Of a DNA stretch of 64,000 bases, positions 16,056-24,557 are shown piece after piece (within the stretch, counting starts at the first letter, position 1; every line of letters begins with the position of its first letter). This stretch comes from Verrucomicrobiia bacterium (GTDB lineage Bacteria; Verrucomicrobiota; Verrucomicrobiia; Palsa-1439). Location of the stretch: assembly GCA_022072455.1 (NCBI GenBank), contig JAJVHY010000010.1, positions 1 through 64,000 of the forward strand. Direction: 5' to 3'. The notes below the pieces were generated by a model. That model had not been told where the DNA came from. It worked only from the letters and a program-made list of their open reading frames with translations, and searched no databases. Position numbers and translations under genes: made by a program.

Positions 16056-17579
16056 ATGCCATCCGCCGCCGCCACTGCGATTTTGGAGTTTGGAAAATTG
16101 ATCCACACCGAGGCTTCACGGCCCGTCGCCGAGCACGACCCGAAACGCATCTTGACCGCCGAGCGGCGGCTGATTGAGCAACTGAGTGTTGATGACAACC
16201 CGCTCTTGAAACCGGCCTTGTTGTTCCACGTCAGCCGCCCCATCGAGCCGCTCGTGGTGCGCGTACTCGCACTCGTGGCCTACCTGCAATTATGCACCAA
16301 CTTCCGGGTCGCGATCACTGACGTTGCCATCGCCGCGACCGAAGATGACACGGCGCGGATCATCACGGCGCGGCAGGTCATCACTTCACTGTTGTATACG
16401 AAGCGCCTCCAGTTGGCGGTAAATACGGATGACCAATTGGAGTTGGGTCAGGCCATGTCATCGCTGCTGGCCGGGGGCTCCACCAAGTTACCAGTCATCG
16501 TCAACGCCTGTGAATTGCACCGCCAGTGGCGCCGCAACGAGGCCGAGGCCGCCAAACGCAAACTCCAGGAGTCGAAACCAGAACTGCCGACAGCCCGGGC
16601 GATCTACGAATCGCTTAGTCGCTTCGTCATCGGCCAACACGACTTGAAGATGGCACTGGCTGTCGCTGGCCGACAGACGTTGTTGCGGCGCGCGGTCCGA
16701 CAGCGGAAACAGCCCCAAGTCCTCCCGCCGAAGCCGAACGTCTGCGTCATTGGGGCCAGTGGCTCCGGCAAAAGCCTGGCCTGTCAGGCATTGAGCCAAA
16801 TCCTGCACCTGCCCCATGCCTCGGTCGATTGCAGTCAGGTCACCGCGTCGGGTTACGTCGGCGATGACCTATCCGGGTGTCTGTCGCTTCTCGCCCAATC
16901 CGCCGAGGCGATGCGCGTCAACCCCGAGGAGGGCGGGCTTGTCCATCTGGACGAGATCGACAAGGTTTCTTCGGCGGCGTACTCATCGCCGACAACGATC
17001 GGCGTGCAGTTCGAAGCCCTGCGGTTGCTCGATGGGGCACAGGTCTCTCACCCGGTCGGCAACATGACCAAGTGGGGTGGGTTCGGCGCCACCATGGACA
17101 CCTCAAACCTATTGGTCGTTTGTAGCGGAGCTTTCTCGTGGCTGGCTGACGATCTCAATGGAAGGAAGCGCGAACTGGGCTTCGCCCACAGCGTCAATGA
17201 TAACGCTACCCACGGCGGCAACTTACGCGAGTTGCTCTCGACTCGCGGTGGTCTCATCCCAGAGGTGGTCAACCGGTTCTCGGCCATCGTCCGAATGGAG
17301 CCGCTCACGCCGGAGGACATCGCGGCGATTCTTATGTCGGACCGCGGAGCACTCGGTGAATATCGCGCCCTGCTGCAAGCCGAAGGGCGGACTATTGCCG
17401 TGGAGCCAGAGGCCGCCTTGCTGGTCGGTCAGTGGTCCATTGCCACTGGCCAGATGGGGCGGGGCCCAAAGGCGGCGTTGGAGTTGTCGTTGCGCGAAGC
17501 CCTGTTCGAAGGGCAACCGAAGGACATCGTGGTTACGATCGACCTCGTTAGGCAGAAGCTCGGCGCCGTGGGTGATTGA
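16056..17579 (+). CDS. ClpX-like AAA+ ATPase
   Basis: The 507-residue product contains a ClpX-type AAA+ module in its second half: IYESLSRFVIGQHDLK (183-198), Walker A GASGSGKS (233-240), pore-loop GYVGDD (266-271, like the GYVGED loop of ClpX), Walker B GLVHLDEIDK (294-303) and the ENVNRF-like sensor region PEVVNRFSAIVRMEPL. The N-terminal 180 residues are not the ClpX zinc finger and are not recognised; they probably select a different client. There is no obvious ClpP-binding IGF loop. It probably unfolds or remodels a protein of the mobile element, such as a replication or transposition complex. It is the first gene of the plus-strand element region. Confidence 0.8.
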   Translation: MPSAAATAILEFGKLIHTEASRPVAEHDPKRILTAERRLIEQLSVDDNPLLKPALLFHVSRPIEPLVVRVLALVAYLQLCTNFRVAITDVAIAATEDDTARIITARQVITSLLYTKRLQLAVNTDDQLELGQAMSSLLAGGSTKLPVIVNACELHRQWRRNEAEAAKRKLQESKPELPTARAIYESLSRFVIGQHDLKMALAVAGRQTLLRRAVRQRKQPQVLPPKPNVCVIGASGSGKSLACQALSQILHLPHASVDCSQVTASGYVGDDLSGCLSLLAQSAEAMRVNPEEGGLVHLDEIDKVSSAAYSSPTTIGVQFEALRLLDGAQVSHPVGNMTKWGGFGATMDTSNLLVVCSGAFSWLADDLNGRKRELGFAHSVNDNATHGGNLRELLSTRGGLIPEVVNRFSAIVRMEPLTPEDIAAILMSDRGALGEYRALLQAEGRTIAVEPEAALLVGQWSIATGQMGRGPKAALELSLREALFEGQPKDIVVTIDLVRQKLGAVGD

Positions 17580-17937
17580 GCGTGATTGCCGGCGGCGGTG
17601 CGCACTGCAAAAGGTATCCGGATTCGAGGGCAAAACATCGCATTAAGCTGTCGGCGGGACTCCCCCGGCCGCTCAAAACCAGTCAGTGCCGCGCCAAAAA
17701 CACCGAAAATCGCCCGTTTTCGTTGGTTACTCGCCGACAGTGAACAGAAGTTGAGCGACCAAATTGCACCGCAGTTTTTGCCGCCGCCAGTCACCGGCCG
17801 TCGACCTTGGGCCGGATCGCCGCACAAATGACTTGCGCGGCATTGCTTCCGGGCTGACGATGCGGTCATCCGGATCATCTCGGCTCGCAAGGCAAACAAG
17901 CAGGAAGCGGCGTTCTATCGGAGTGGAGGGTAAAACC
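17580..17937. other. intergenic stretch with no gene
   Basis: No coding frame stands out. It contains a short hairpin, CGAAAA-TCGCCCG-TTTTCG, near 17707-17725, and the ribosome binding site GGAGGG for the antitoxin-like gene near 17924. Confidence 0.5.
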
Positions 17938-18156
17938 ATGAGAAACCATTACAATTTCAGCACGATGAAGGGCGAGCGCAACCCGTATGTCAAGGCGCTC
18001 AAGCAGCCGATCACGATGCGGATTGACAAGGCGACGGTGGGGTACTTCAAGGCGCTGGCCAAGGAGCTCGGGATGCCCTACCAGAACCTCATCAATCTGT
18101 ACCTACGGGACTGTGCCCTCCATCACAAGAAACTGCAGATGAAGTGGGCGGCCTAA
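17938..18156 (+). CDS. BrnA/CopG-like antitoxin, no toxin partner seen
   Basis: The 72-residue product reads NPYVKALKQPITMRIDKATV and continues YFKALAKELGMPYQNLINLYL, a ribbon-helix-helix protein close to the BrnA antitoxin pattern (I-T-M/I-R-I-D ... YF+ ... G-x-P-Y-Q-x-L-I-N). BrnA proteins bind DNA and neutralise the BrnT toxin, but no BrnT-like gene is next to it. It may work alone as an element-encoded repressor. A GGAGGG ribosome binding site lies about eight bases before the ATG. It converges on the polymerase-like gene. Confidence 0.75.
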   Translation: MRNHYNFSTMKGERNPYVKALKQPITMRIDKATVGYFKALAKELGMPYQNLINLYLRDCALHHKKLQMKWAA

Positions 18157-18187
18157 CGGCATCGCCAGCCGCGCCCACGGAATCGTG

Positions 18188-20476
18188 CTACTCGACGTGG
18201 AGCGTAGGTTGAATCCCGATCCTGTCGAACTCCTCCAGAATAGCTCCCCGCACGATCTCCACCCACGCCGGTGTCGTCATGATGCTGTCATGGATGGTGA
18301 CCAGTGGGCAATCAGGATGCGTACGCATCAGACGCCCACAGACACCCTCGATCATCAACCTCGATTCCGCCCTCTGCATCTGACACGCGAGGTCACGGTA
18401 ACCGTGCCAGCCCTTCCAATCGGTAATGAAGTGCCAAACTGTCGGGAAGTCGCTTTCCAGCATCGGCTGGAGGCGGCTGGGGTTGTACTTACCGGCGGCA
18501 TCACGGTCGCCATTGGTGCCATATAGGCACCGGAACACCTCTTCGTCCTTGAACGCCTGCTTGCCGGCTGTCCATCCGAGGCGCTCCATCAGGTATTGAT
18601 ATAGCCCACCGCTCTCGCAGAGCCGTCGGTAGTGCTCCAAGTCAGGCGGATAAGGACTCGTTTTTGCAACAGCCTCATCGGTAGTCTTTTGTGGATAAAA
18701 AGACGTCGTATAGGGGGCGAAGGATCGGGAGGGAGCTTTCCGGCACCGAAAACCGCCCTTTGGGACGCCTTTTGGAGCCTTGGCGACGGAGTCGCTCGCC
18801 GTCAGCAATGCCGCCAACAGGAACAGCGGTTGGCTATTGGCGACGTCAATGGTCACGAGCTGTTGGCCGTCGATTCGCAACAGTCCGCGCAATCCATGAA
18901 GCAATCGGGTGACATTCGTATGCACCCGTCCATAGTCACAGACCTTGAACTCCCATTGCCGCTCCGCGATGGCTTGAACCGCCAAGCGATGCATGTCACA
19001 CACCTCGTTGACCGGCATCGTCCAGTCGGCCCCGTCGGCAATGCTGATGATGCTCTGTGCCGAGGGCTGGTCAATAGTGAGGCGATCAAGCCACCCAAAG
19101 AGGTGCTTATGCACCGCCTTGTAGTGGCGGAAGTCCTGGTGGCGGAGTGATTTTATCCGCCATCCGAACTTCGCTCGGCGACAACCGACACGAACTGTCG
19201 GTGCATGTACATGGCGCTCGCAGAAGCGATAACCGTAGGACTTCTCACCAACGATATAGTGGTTGTCGCGCTCGATCAGCCCGACGGTCTGCATCTCGGT
19301 CAGCAACGGCTTCAGCAGGTCGGCATGCACGACCTGGCGCAGGTAATCGGACTTCAATAGCGTGTAGGTCGCGGTCTCATCAAGGTCGCCCAACAGTCTG
19401 CCCATCAGTATGCGATGTTGGATGTAGTTGGCCTGGTCAGCGTAGCGGCGGAATGGTTTGGACAGCACCTCGGCGGCGTCAATTTTGACGTAGAACAACA
19501 TCGGCTGGGGCTTCATCACAGCCCGCCGTCGTGGACGCGAGGCCGTGACCTTGGGTGGCTCACTAGCTGTTGCTCTCGTTGCTTCCGCCACGGAGTCAGC
19601 CGCGTCGGCGACCGGCGCGTCATGGACGATAGGAACATCATGTGTCGTCGACGCGATAGGGAGCATTCGCACCAACTGACCGGTCAGGTTGTTGACGAAG
19701 CCTGGGCACCTCACAAGTCCGCTGAATTGTCGAAGTGCTTCGTGATCTGGATTCAGCCCATCACGCTGGGCCAGCTCCTCAACCAGGTGGGCAATCCGAT
19801 AGAACTCCGGCAACTCGACGCTGGTGTCCTCACCTTCCTCCGGCAGGCTCTTCCAACTACGGATGCACTCGTGGTTGCGGATTGGGTTGATCCGCATGCA
19901 GACCTGCACGATGTCGCCACAGTCCACGGAGGCCAAGACATGCTGGCGGTGCCGCGCCAGCCAGTCGAGCCACCGCGGCGTGCAATTCTCCCCACCCTCC
20001 AACACGACCGTCCGCGCACCGCGGATCGTCCGATCACAAAGACGGCCGAACGCGAGCGGATTCGGGCAGACGAAGATGTCGTAGCCGAACCGCTTGTTCA
20101 GCTCCAGCAATTGGTCGATGATGGAGTCGAAACGTCCGGAATCGAGCCGTGTCGATTTCGGATTGGGGGCGACGGACGGACGATACCTGACCTCGCAGGT
20201 TCGCCGGTCGAAGTAGTCCACGATCAACCCCCACTCCGTGAGCGCGGCCATGGCGGATGGGTCAGCCAAGTGGCGACGATAGATGGTCTCCGACAGCCGC
20301 GGGAAGAAAAAGATCCTCTCTTGTGGGAAGAATAGCTGGCCGAGGAACCGCCGCAGTTCGACGTGCGTGGAGTCAGCCCACCTGCGCCCGGTTGGTGACG
20401 AGTTTGACGACGCGCTGCGGCTATGGCCGCACCGGGCGCAGGCAGAGGCTGAAATGGCTTCGAGCGTCGTCGTCAT
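18188..20476 (-). CDS. large protein with family A polymerase-like motifs
   Basis: The 762-residue product is not a family I can name. Its C-terminal 220 residues carry three motifs in the order of a family A polymerase palm: VTIDVANSQP with Asp544 (compare DYSQIELR, motif A), KQAFKDEEVFRCLYG at 639-653 (compare motif B, K-x-x-x-x-x-x-Y-G) and VTIHDS with His729-Asp730 (compare HDE, motif C). The N-terminal 320 residues contain no recognised nuclease motif and may be a primase-like or DNA-binding part; a linker rich in Ala and Arg divides the halves at about 290-325. I infer a replication protein of the element. Without structure prediction this remains tentative. Confidence 0.6.
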   Translation of the reverse strand: MTTTLEAISASACARCGHSRSASSNSSPTGRRWADSTHVELRRFLGQLFFPQERIFFFPRLSETIYRRHLADPSAMAALTEWGLIVDYFDRRTCEVRYRPSVAPNPKSTRLDSGRFDSIIDQLLELNKRFGYDIFVCPNPLAFGRLCDRTIRGARTVVLEGGENCTPRWLDWLARHRQHVLASVDCGDIVQVCMRINPIRNHECIRSWKSLPEEGEDTSVELPEFYRIAHLVEELAQRDGLNPDHEALRQFSGLVRCPGFVNNLTGQLVRMLPIASTTHDVPIVHDAPVADAADSVAEATRATASEPPKVTASRPRRRAVMKPQPMLFYVKIDAAEVLSKPFRRYADQANYIQHRILMGRLLGDLDETATYTLLKSDYLRQVVHADLLKPLLTEMQTVGLIERDNHYIVGEKSYGYRFCERHVHAPTVRVGCRRAKFGWRIKSLRHQDFRHYKAVHKHLFGWLDRLTIDQPSAQSIISIADGADWTMPVNEVCDMHRLAVQAIAERQWEFKVCDYGRVHTNVTRLLHGLRGLLRIDGQQLVTIDVANSQPLFLLAALLTASDSVAKAPKGVPKGGFRCRKAPSRSFAPYTTSFYPQKTTDEAVAKTSPYPPDLEHYRRLCESGGLYQYLMERLGWTAGKQAFKDEEVFRCLYGTNGDRDAAGKYNPSRLQPMLESDFPTVWHFITDWKGWHGYRDLACQMQRAESRLMIEGVCGRLMRTHPDCPLVTIHDSIMTTPAWVEIVRGAILEEFDRIGIQPTLHVE

Positions 20477-20619
20477 TGATCACCGCCATCCATATACAAG
20501 TCGCCGGTGACCGATCCCTGCCGGCGAGGGTGCGATTACCTCGATATGGGCAGGCCGGTAAGCGTTGGCGGTATCGCGGGCTAATCAGGCTCAAATGGAA
20601 TCCTGTGCGTCCAGTTTTC

Positions 20620-20642
20620 CCGGCACTCGTGACGTGCGTGTA
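20620..20642 (+). promoter_or_regulatory. shared element motif in the divergent intergenic region
   Basis: CCGGCACTCGTGACG (20620-20634) overlaps TGACGTGCGTGTA (20630-20642). The first part recurs before the ClpX-like and both methylase genes; the second is repeated exactly at 24118-24130. It lies between the polymerase-like gene (minus) and the small-gene operon (plus), so it could control either. Confidence 0.5.
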
Positions 20643-20723
20643 AAAATCGGCCGAAAATCGCACTGAAGGCCTTGGCCGAGTCGGGATCACGTGACATGGT
20701 ACTGGCAGAAAAGGAGACCCTCC

Positions 20724-20921
20724 ATGGACACCATCGAAATCAAATACTCCAGCCCGTCCCTCGGCGGCGGTTATGTAACCGAAACCATCCAGTGCCAGGG
20801 CACACAGCAAGCGTTTAACTTGATTCGCAGCCGCGTACCCGACGCAGTCTTCAACGGCATTGTCATCCACCCGTCGCCGCAACCGACCACGCCACCAACC
20901 GATCCGCACCGGCGATGGTAG
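20724..20921 (+). CDS. small hypothetical protein, first gene of the RuvB-like operon
   Basis: The 65-residue product, MDTIEIKYSSPSLGGGYVTE followed by a short helix and a proline-rich tail, has no recognised family. AAGGAG at 20711-20716 gives a well-placed ribosome binding site and fixes the start. Its stop overlaps the ATG of the next small gene. Confidence 0.55.
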   Translation: MDTIEIKYSSPSLGGGYVTETIQCQGTQQAFNLIRSRVPDAVFNGIVIHPSPQPTTPPTDPHRRW

Positions 20922-21127
20922 CGCTCGTGAGCCTACGACAAGCCATTGAACACGGAAAAGAATATCGGCAACAAGATCGCCACCTGCGTTTTCCACACTG
21001 CCGTCCGCACGGCAGTTGCCCATATTGCCGGAGCAACCGGATGCACTCACGGCAAAAGGTGGAGTTGTCGGCGACCGAACAGTTCCGGGAAGTGTCCACA
21101 GTAAAGGAGCCGATTACCACGCCATGA
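20915..21127 (+). CDS. small cysteine-containing hypothetical protein
   Basis: The 70-residue product has HCRPHGSCPYCRSNRMH in its middle, a Cys/His-rich stretch that could bind one zinc. Its start overlaps the stop of the preceding gene by seven bases and its stop overlaps the next start in an ATGA, which supports it as a translated gene of the operon. No family was recognised. Confidence 0.5.
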   Translation: MVALVSLRQAIEHGKEYRQQDRHLRFPHCRPHGSCPYCRSNRMHSRQKVELSATEQFREVSTVKEPITTP

Positions 21128-21501
21128 TCGAATTCAAAGAAGGCAGCTATTTCATCGGGTTTTGGTTCGTGGGCGGCGCGGACACCGACTGGTTCGCCGG
21201 GGCCTGGCGCGAACAAAGTAGCTCCACCTGGATCTTCCGCGCCCGGTTCCGGTATCACAGCCCGACGAGCCGGACGGCGTTTGACAACGAGGACCGCAAG
21301 AGTCCGATGGAGTTCGAGGTGGACGGAACGAAGAAGACCGAGGACGACATCATCCGCGACGTGGCGTTGATCGCCGGGCTGATTGGCCAACGGTTCGGCG
21401 TCGAGCCGGAGTTCGTCGAAGTCCGTGGGGATCGCGACAAGGCGTTGTTTTGTCTCGCGATGAAACCGTGGGCTCACATCGAACGGCAAGCGATCAAATG
21501 A
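21124..21501 (+). CDS. hypothetical protein of the RuvB-like operon
   Basis: The 125-residue product begins MIEFKEGSYFIGFWFVGGADT and has an alternating beta pattern with aromatic residues (STWIFRARFRYH), then a C-terminal helix and strand (DDIIRDVALIAGLIGQRFG). It looks like a compact alpha/beta domain; no family was recognised. It is coupled on both sides by ATGA overlaps, to the 70-residue gene and to the RuvB-like gene. Confidence 0.6.
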   Translation: MIEFKEGSYFIGFWFVGGADTDWFAGAWREQSSSTWIFRARFRYHSPTSRTAFDNEDRKSPMEFEVDGTKKTEDDIIRDVALIAGLIGQRFGVEPEFVEVRGDRDKALFCLAMKPWAHIERQAIK

Positions 21502-22466
21502 ACGCGCTTCGCCCAGCAACCTTGGATCAGTTCGTTGGCCAGGAGTCGGTGCGGCGTATCTTGTCCGTACTGATTGCTGCGGCACGCAAACGCAACGAGC
21601 CAGTGCCGCACCTGCTGATGTCAGGCCCGCCAGGCTTGGGGAAAACCAGCCTCGCCCGCATCGTGGCGCACGAGATGAAGGGACGCTTGACCGAGATGGT
21701 TGGCTCGACCGTCAAGCAGGTCAGCGACATGAGCCATCACCTACTCCAATTGCGGCCGAATGACGTGCTCTTCATCGACGAGATTCACGCGCTGCCGCGC
21801 AAAGTTGAGGAAGTGCTGTACGGAGCCATGGAGGACAACGCCATCACAGTCGAGCAGCGTGGCTTCAACGATCTGATGCGCCAGATTGGCGTCGCGCATG
21901 GCGACAAGTCAGTCACGACGCATCGGCTGCCGCCATTTTCACTGCTTGGAGCCACGACCAAACTCGGATCGGTCACTGCTCCGCTCCGCGCACGATTTCG
22001 TCAGGTGATCGAGTTGCGTCCGTATGCCGTCAGTGAATTGCAGCGCATCGTCACCGTCACGGCAGAGAAGCTGCAGTTTGCATTGCCCGAGGAGATCGCC
22101 ATGCAGATTGCTCAACGGAGCCGCGGCACCGCACGCGTGGCCGTCAGTCACTTGATGTGGCTTCGTGACGTCGTCATGGGCGACGGCGGGGTGGCGACGA
22201 TGGAGCTCTTACGCCAAGCGTTCGAGTTGAAAGGCATTGACGAGAACGGGCTCGGCCAATCGGATCGCGAGTATCTGCACCAGTTGATTAAGACCGACGA
22301 AGCACTTGGTGCCGACACGCTCGCCACTGCACTCGGCGAAAGCGTCGAGACCGTTACCGACAGTATCGAGCCGTACCTGATGCAGAGTGGGTTCGTGCAG
22401 CGCACGTCACGGGGCCGGATGGCGACCGACAAGGCTCGCGAACTGTTAAAGGAGGCAACCGCATGA
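21498..22466 (+). CDS. RuvB-like Holliday junction AAA+ ATPase
   Basis: The 322-residue product follows RuvB along its length: LRPATLDQFVGQESVRRIL at the start, Walker A GPPGLGKT (43-50), VLFIDEIHALPR with the Walker B DEIH (94-97), the QRG loop, LLGATTKLGSVTAPLRARF with the arginine finger, and the C-terminal winged helix (YLMQSGFVQRTSRGRMAT). Unlike housekeeping RuvB it has an insertion after the QRG region (DLMRQIGVAHGDKS) and no ruvA or ruvC next to it. RuvB drives branch migration at four-way junctions. As part of a small-gene and recombinase operon it probably serves replication or integration of the element. ATGA overlaps link both neighbours. Confidence 0.9.
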   Translation: MNALRPATLDQFVGQESVRRILSVLIAAARKRNEPVPHLLMSGPPGLGKTSLARIVAHEMKGRLTEMVGSTVKQVSDMSHHLLQLRPNDVLFIDEIHALPRKVEEVLYGAMEDNAITVEQRGFNDLMRQIGVAHGDKSVTTHRLPPFSLLGATTKLGSVTAPLRARFRQVIELRPYAVSELQRIVTVTAEKLQFALPEEIAMQIAQRSRGTARVAVSHLMWLRDVVMGDGGVATMELLRQAFELKGIDENGLGQSDREYLHQLIKTDEALGADTLATALGESVETVTDSIEPYLMQSGFVQRTSRGRMATDKARELLKEATA

Positions 22467-23149
22467 ACGAATGGACGCTGACCCCCGACCGTTACCTCGC
22501 CAAGGAGGAAGTGGGCTAACTTCTTCGTCGCGCCGAGGAACTGCGTGCTGTCGGTGTCGCGAAGAATCGCCGCCAGGCCGTGCGCGACTGGTTGATCATC
22601 CGCCTAGCGTTGTTCTCCGGCCTCCGGGCCTCGGAGATCTGCGCCCTGCAAATCACAGATTGCCACATCGGCTATGCTCACAGCGATCTGTTGGTGCGCC
22701 GGGGTAAAGGCAACAAAATGCGGGTCGTGAAGATCGGCCCCGATTTGAAGAAAGACATCCGCTGGTATTTGCGCTGGAAGGCACAGGTCGGCGAGTTGCA
22801 CCCAGACGCCTACTTGCTCCGGACGAAGCGCGCGGAGCGTTTGAACCGCAGTGCGCTGTGGCGGCGATGGAATCGTTATTGTCCCTCCCACCGACTGCAC
22901 GATGCCCGGCACACGGCCGCGACTCTGTTGTATGAAGCGAGCCAGGACTTGCGGTTGGTTCAGAAGCAACTCGGTCACAGCCGCCCCTCGATCACGGCGG
23001 TCTACGCTGATGTCTGCGATGTGAAAGCCCGCGAAGGAGTGGCGGCCATGGAGCAACTCGCTAAGCGCACGATGCGGGTGGGCGGCTCCACGCCGGCCAC
23101 CGAACCGATGTTGTCCTCTGCTCCGGCTGAAGTCGCCGCTGGCATCTGA
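22463..23149 (+). pseudogene. minimal tyrosine recombinase with an in-frame stop
   Basis: From the ATG that overlaps the RuvB-like stop, the frame reads MNEWTLTPDRYLAKEEVG, then TAA at 22517-22519, then LLRRAEELRAVG and onward without a break to 23149. The catalytic residues of a tyrosine recombinase are all there: Arg in SGLRASEI, Lys in RGKGNK, the HDARH box, His in LGHSRPSIT and the Tyr of VYADV. There is no full N-terminal core-binding domain, as in small catalytic-domain-only integrases. The stop removes only the first 18 codons, but no good restart site is visible (first candidate GTG at 22580). It may be inactive, suppressed, or a sequencing error. Confidence 0.8.
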
Positions 23150-23633
23150 CCGTTTTTCACCGTTTAGTTCCAACAGCTCACCGGTTCGCATCCGTACTGC
23201 CGATCTGATGCGAACCTTGCCGAATCGGATGCGAAACAGGGGGCGAAATGACACGATGTGATGCGAAAAACCGCCCTATTTTGATTTGGTCGGATGGCTT
23301 TTTCGCAACCGATCCTGCCGGACTTCGCATCAATCGCGTGTCGGACGCAAACCTCTCCGTATGCGTTCGACCAAATGGTGCGGCGGGTAGTGGTAAGAAT
23401 TTACCACCATGTGGTTGACCCACCCGTTCCTCACCGGCCCGAAAACTCTGGCCAGAACCATCGAACTGTTCAAAGCCCCTTGCCTACGGTTCAAAGTCGG
23501 GTGGGTGGGCGACCAGAAGGGTTCAAAGTTTCAGGGCATTTTTGATTTGCGGAGGCGGTTTTTCGTTCAGAGTCTATGTACGTTCAGTCCAGAGTTCTTG
23601 AATGCCGCGGGTGATGTCGTCGTGCGCCGACAT
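23150..23633. other. non-coding stretch with iteron-like repeats
   Basis: No gene is supported here. The first 180 bases hold the GATGCGAA/TTCGCATC repeats listed separately. The rest has no feature I can identify. Confidence 0.6.
23185..23331. repeat. iteron-like cluster of GATGCGAA / TTCGCATC
   Basis: Five exact copies of an 8-mer occur in 147 bases: TTCGCATC at 23185-23192 and 23324-23331, GATGCGAA at 23207-23214, 23228-23235 and 23260-23267. The outer copies are inverted relative to the inner three. Such clusters are typical of replication-initiator or recombinase binding sites. Confidence 0.7.
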
Positions 23634-23957
23634 TCACCGCCCACTGATCAGGCTGGGGGTGAATACCGCTTGGGCGAGTCGCCGGGTTTCAGCCGTATGG
23701 CAAAGCGTGTGCGCGCCGGTCGGCCACTTAACGACGACGCGTCCGCGCTTTGAGTCGGGCCAACGGTAGGGGCGTTTGGGAGCCCAGTAGGCTTGCTGCC
23801 ATTCGGCTGCCGTCGGCTGCGGAACGACTGCAAAAGCGTCCGTCTTGGTGCAGATGAGCATCAGCTCGGCTGTGTCGAGGCAAGTCGAAAAGACCCACCA
23901 TTCATGGCTGGCGGCATTGTCGTTCGGCGTTATGACTGCGGTGATTTTCGAATCCAT
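23634..23957 (-). CDS. small hypothetical protein
   Basis: The 107-residue product reads MDSKITAVITPNDNAASHEW, then WWVFSTCLDTAELMLICTK and TAAEWQQAYWAPKRPYRWPD, ending in a helical tail. It has a coherent alpha/beta pattern and a GGAGAAA ribosome binding site before the ATG at 23957. No family was recognised. It is the only minus-strand gene between the recombinase and the first methylase and is probably element cargo. Confidence 0.6.
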   Translation of the reverse strand: MDSKITAVITPNDNAASHEWWVFSTCLDTAELMLICTKTDAFAVVPQPTAAEWQQAYWAPKRPYRWPDSKRGRVVVKWPTGAHTLCHTAETRRLAQAVFTPSLISGR

Positions 23958-24319
23958 AGTGCTTTCTCCAATGACCCACCGGCCGGTGATGACGGTGGAT
24001 TGGCAACCGCTGGATGAATCCAAGCCGGCCGGGCGGGTCAGGTTTGCGCTGCGAGCTACGCCAATCGCGTTCATCGTCCATCTTATACCGCTTGCCCTTT
24101 GGATTCCGGGGCTGCGATGACGTGCGTGTAGCGTACCCTGTGCGACCGATACCCGCGGGGTGGTGTTTCCCACTCATAATGGTCGTGTTTGGCCGCCTCT
24201 CTCGGCACCGGCAGGACTTGGAGATCCTCGTTCCTGTGCGACCACCGATCGAGGTACCACCTTCACCATCACGTGCAGACGTGTTCACGACGTCAGTCGC
24301 CAAGCGGCGCAGGTGGAAA
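23958..24319. other. intergenic stretch with no supported gene
   Basis: Long open frames exist here but do not look coding. TGACGTGCGTGTA at 24118-24130 repeats exactly the motif at 20630-20642. Confidence 0.4.
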
Positions 24320-24455
24320 ACTTCCCGGCGCCGGGAAGTCCCGCCTCCTTGGGCACCGCCACCGCCCGCACTTCGCTGGTCACGCCGGCACTCCTGACCT
24401 GACACGAGGGCCGGGGTGGTTCGGATCCCAGGCGCCTGGCGGCCATTGGCCCCGA
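24320..24455 (+). promoter_or_regulatory. conserved palindromic block upstream of methylase 1 (copy A)
   Basis: Three parts are present. A perfect 20-bp palindrome, ACTTCCCGGCGCCGGGAAGT, is at 24320-24339 and is repeated exactly at 51036-51055. CCGGCACTCCTGACC is at 24385-24399. A 33-bp block at 24423-24455 contains CCAGGCGCCTGG and CGGCCATTGGCCCCGA and recurs at 51127-51159 and 54378-54410. It lies about 100 bases before the GTG of the methylase. The palindromes suggest protein binding or RNA structure. Confidence 0.75.
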
Positions 24456-24557
24456 TGTGCGCCGGCACCCCGGCAAGTGACGAGTGCCGGTTGTTGCTCG
24501 GAGCAGAAAATCGCAGACTCCAGAAGGCCTTCGCCTGCCGATCTTGAATAACGATGA

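Noticed and set aside
23185-23331. CRISPR array
   Set aside because: The repeats are 8 bases and occur in both orientations, which does not fit CRISPR.
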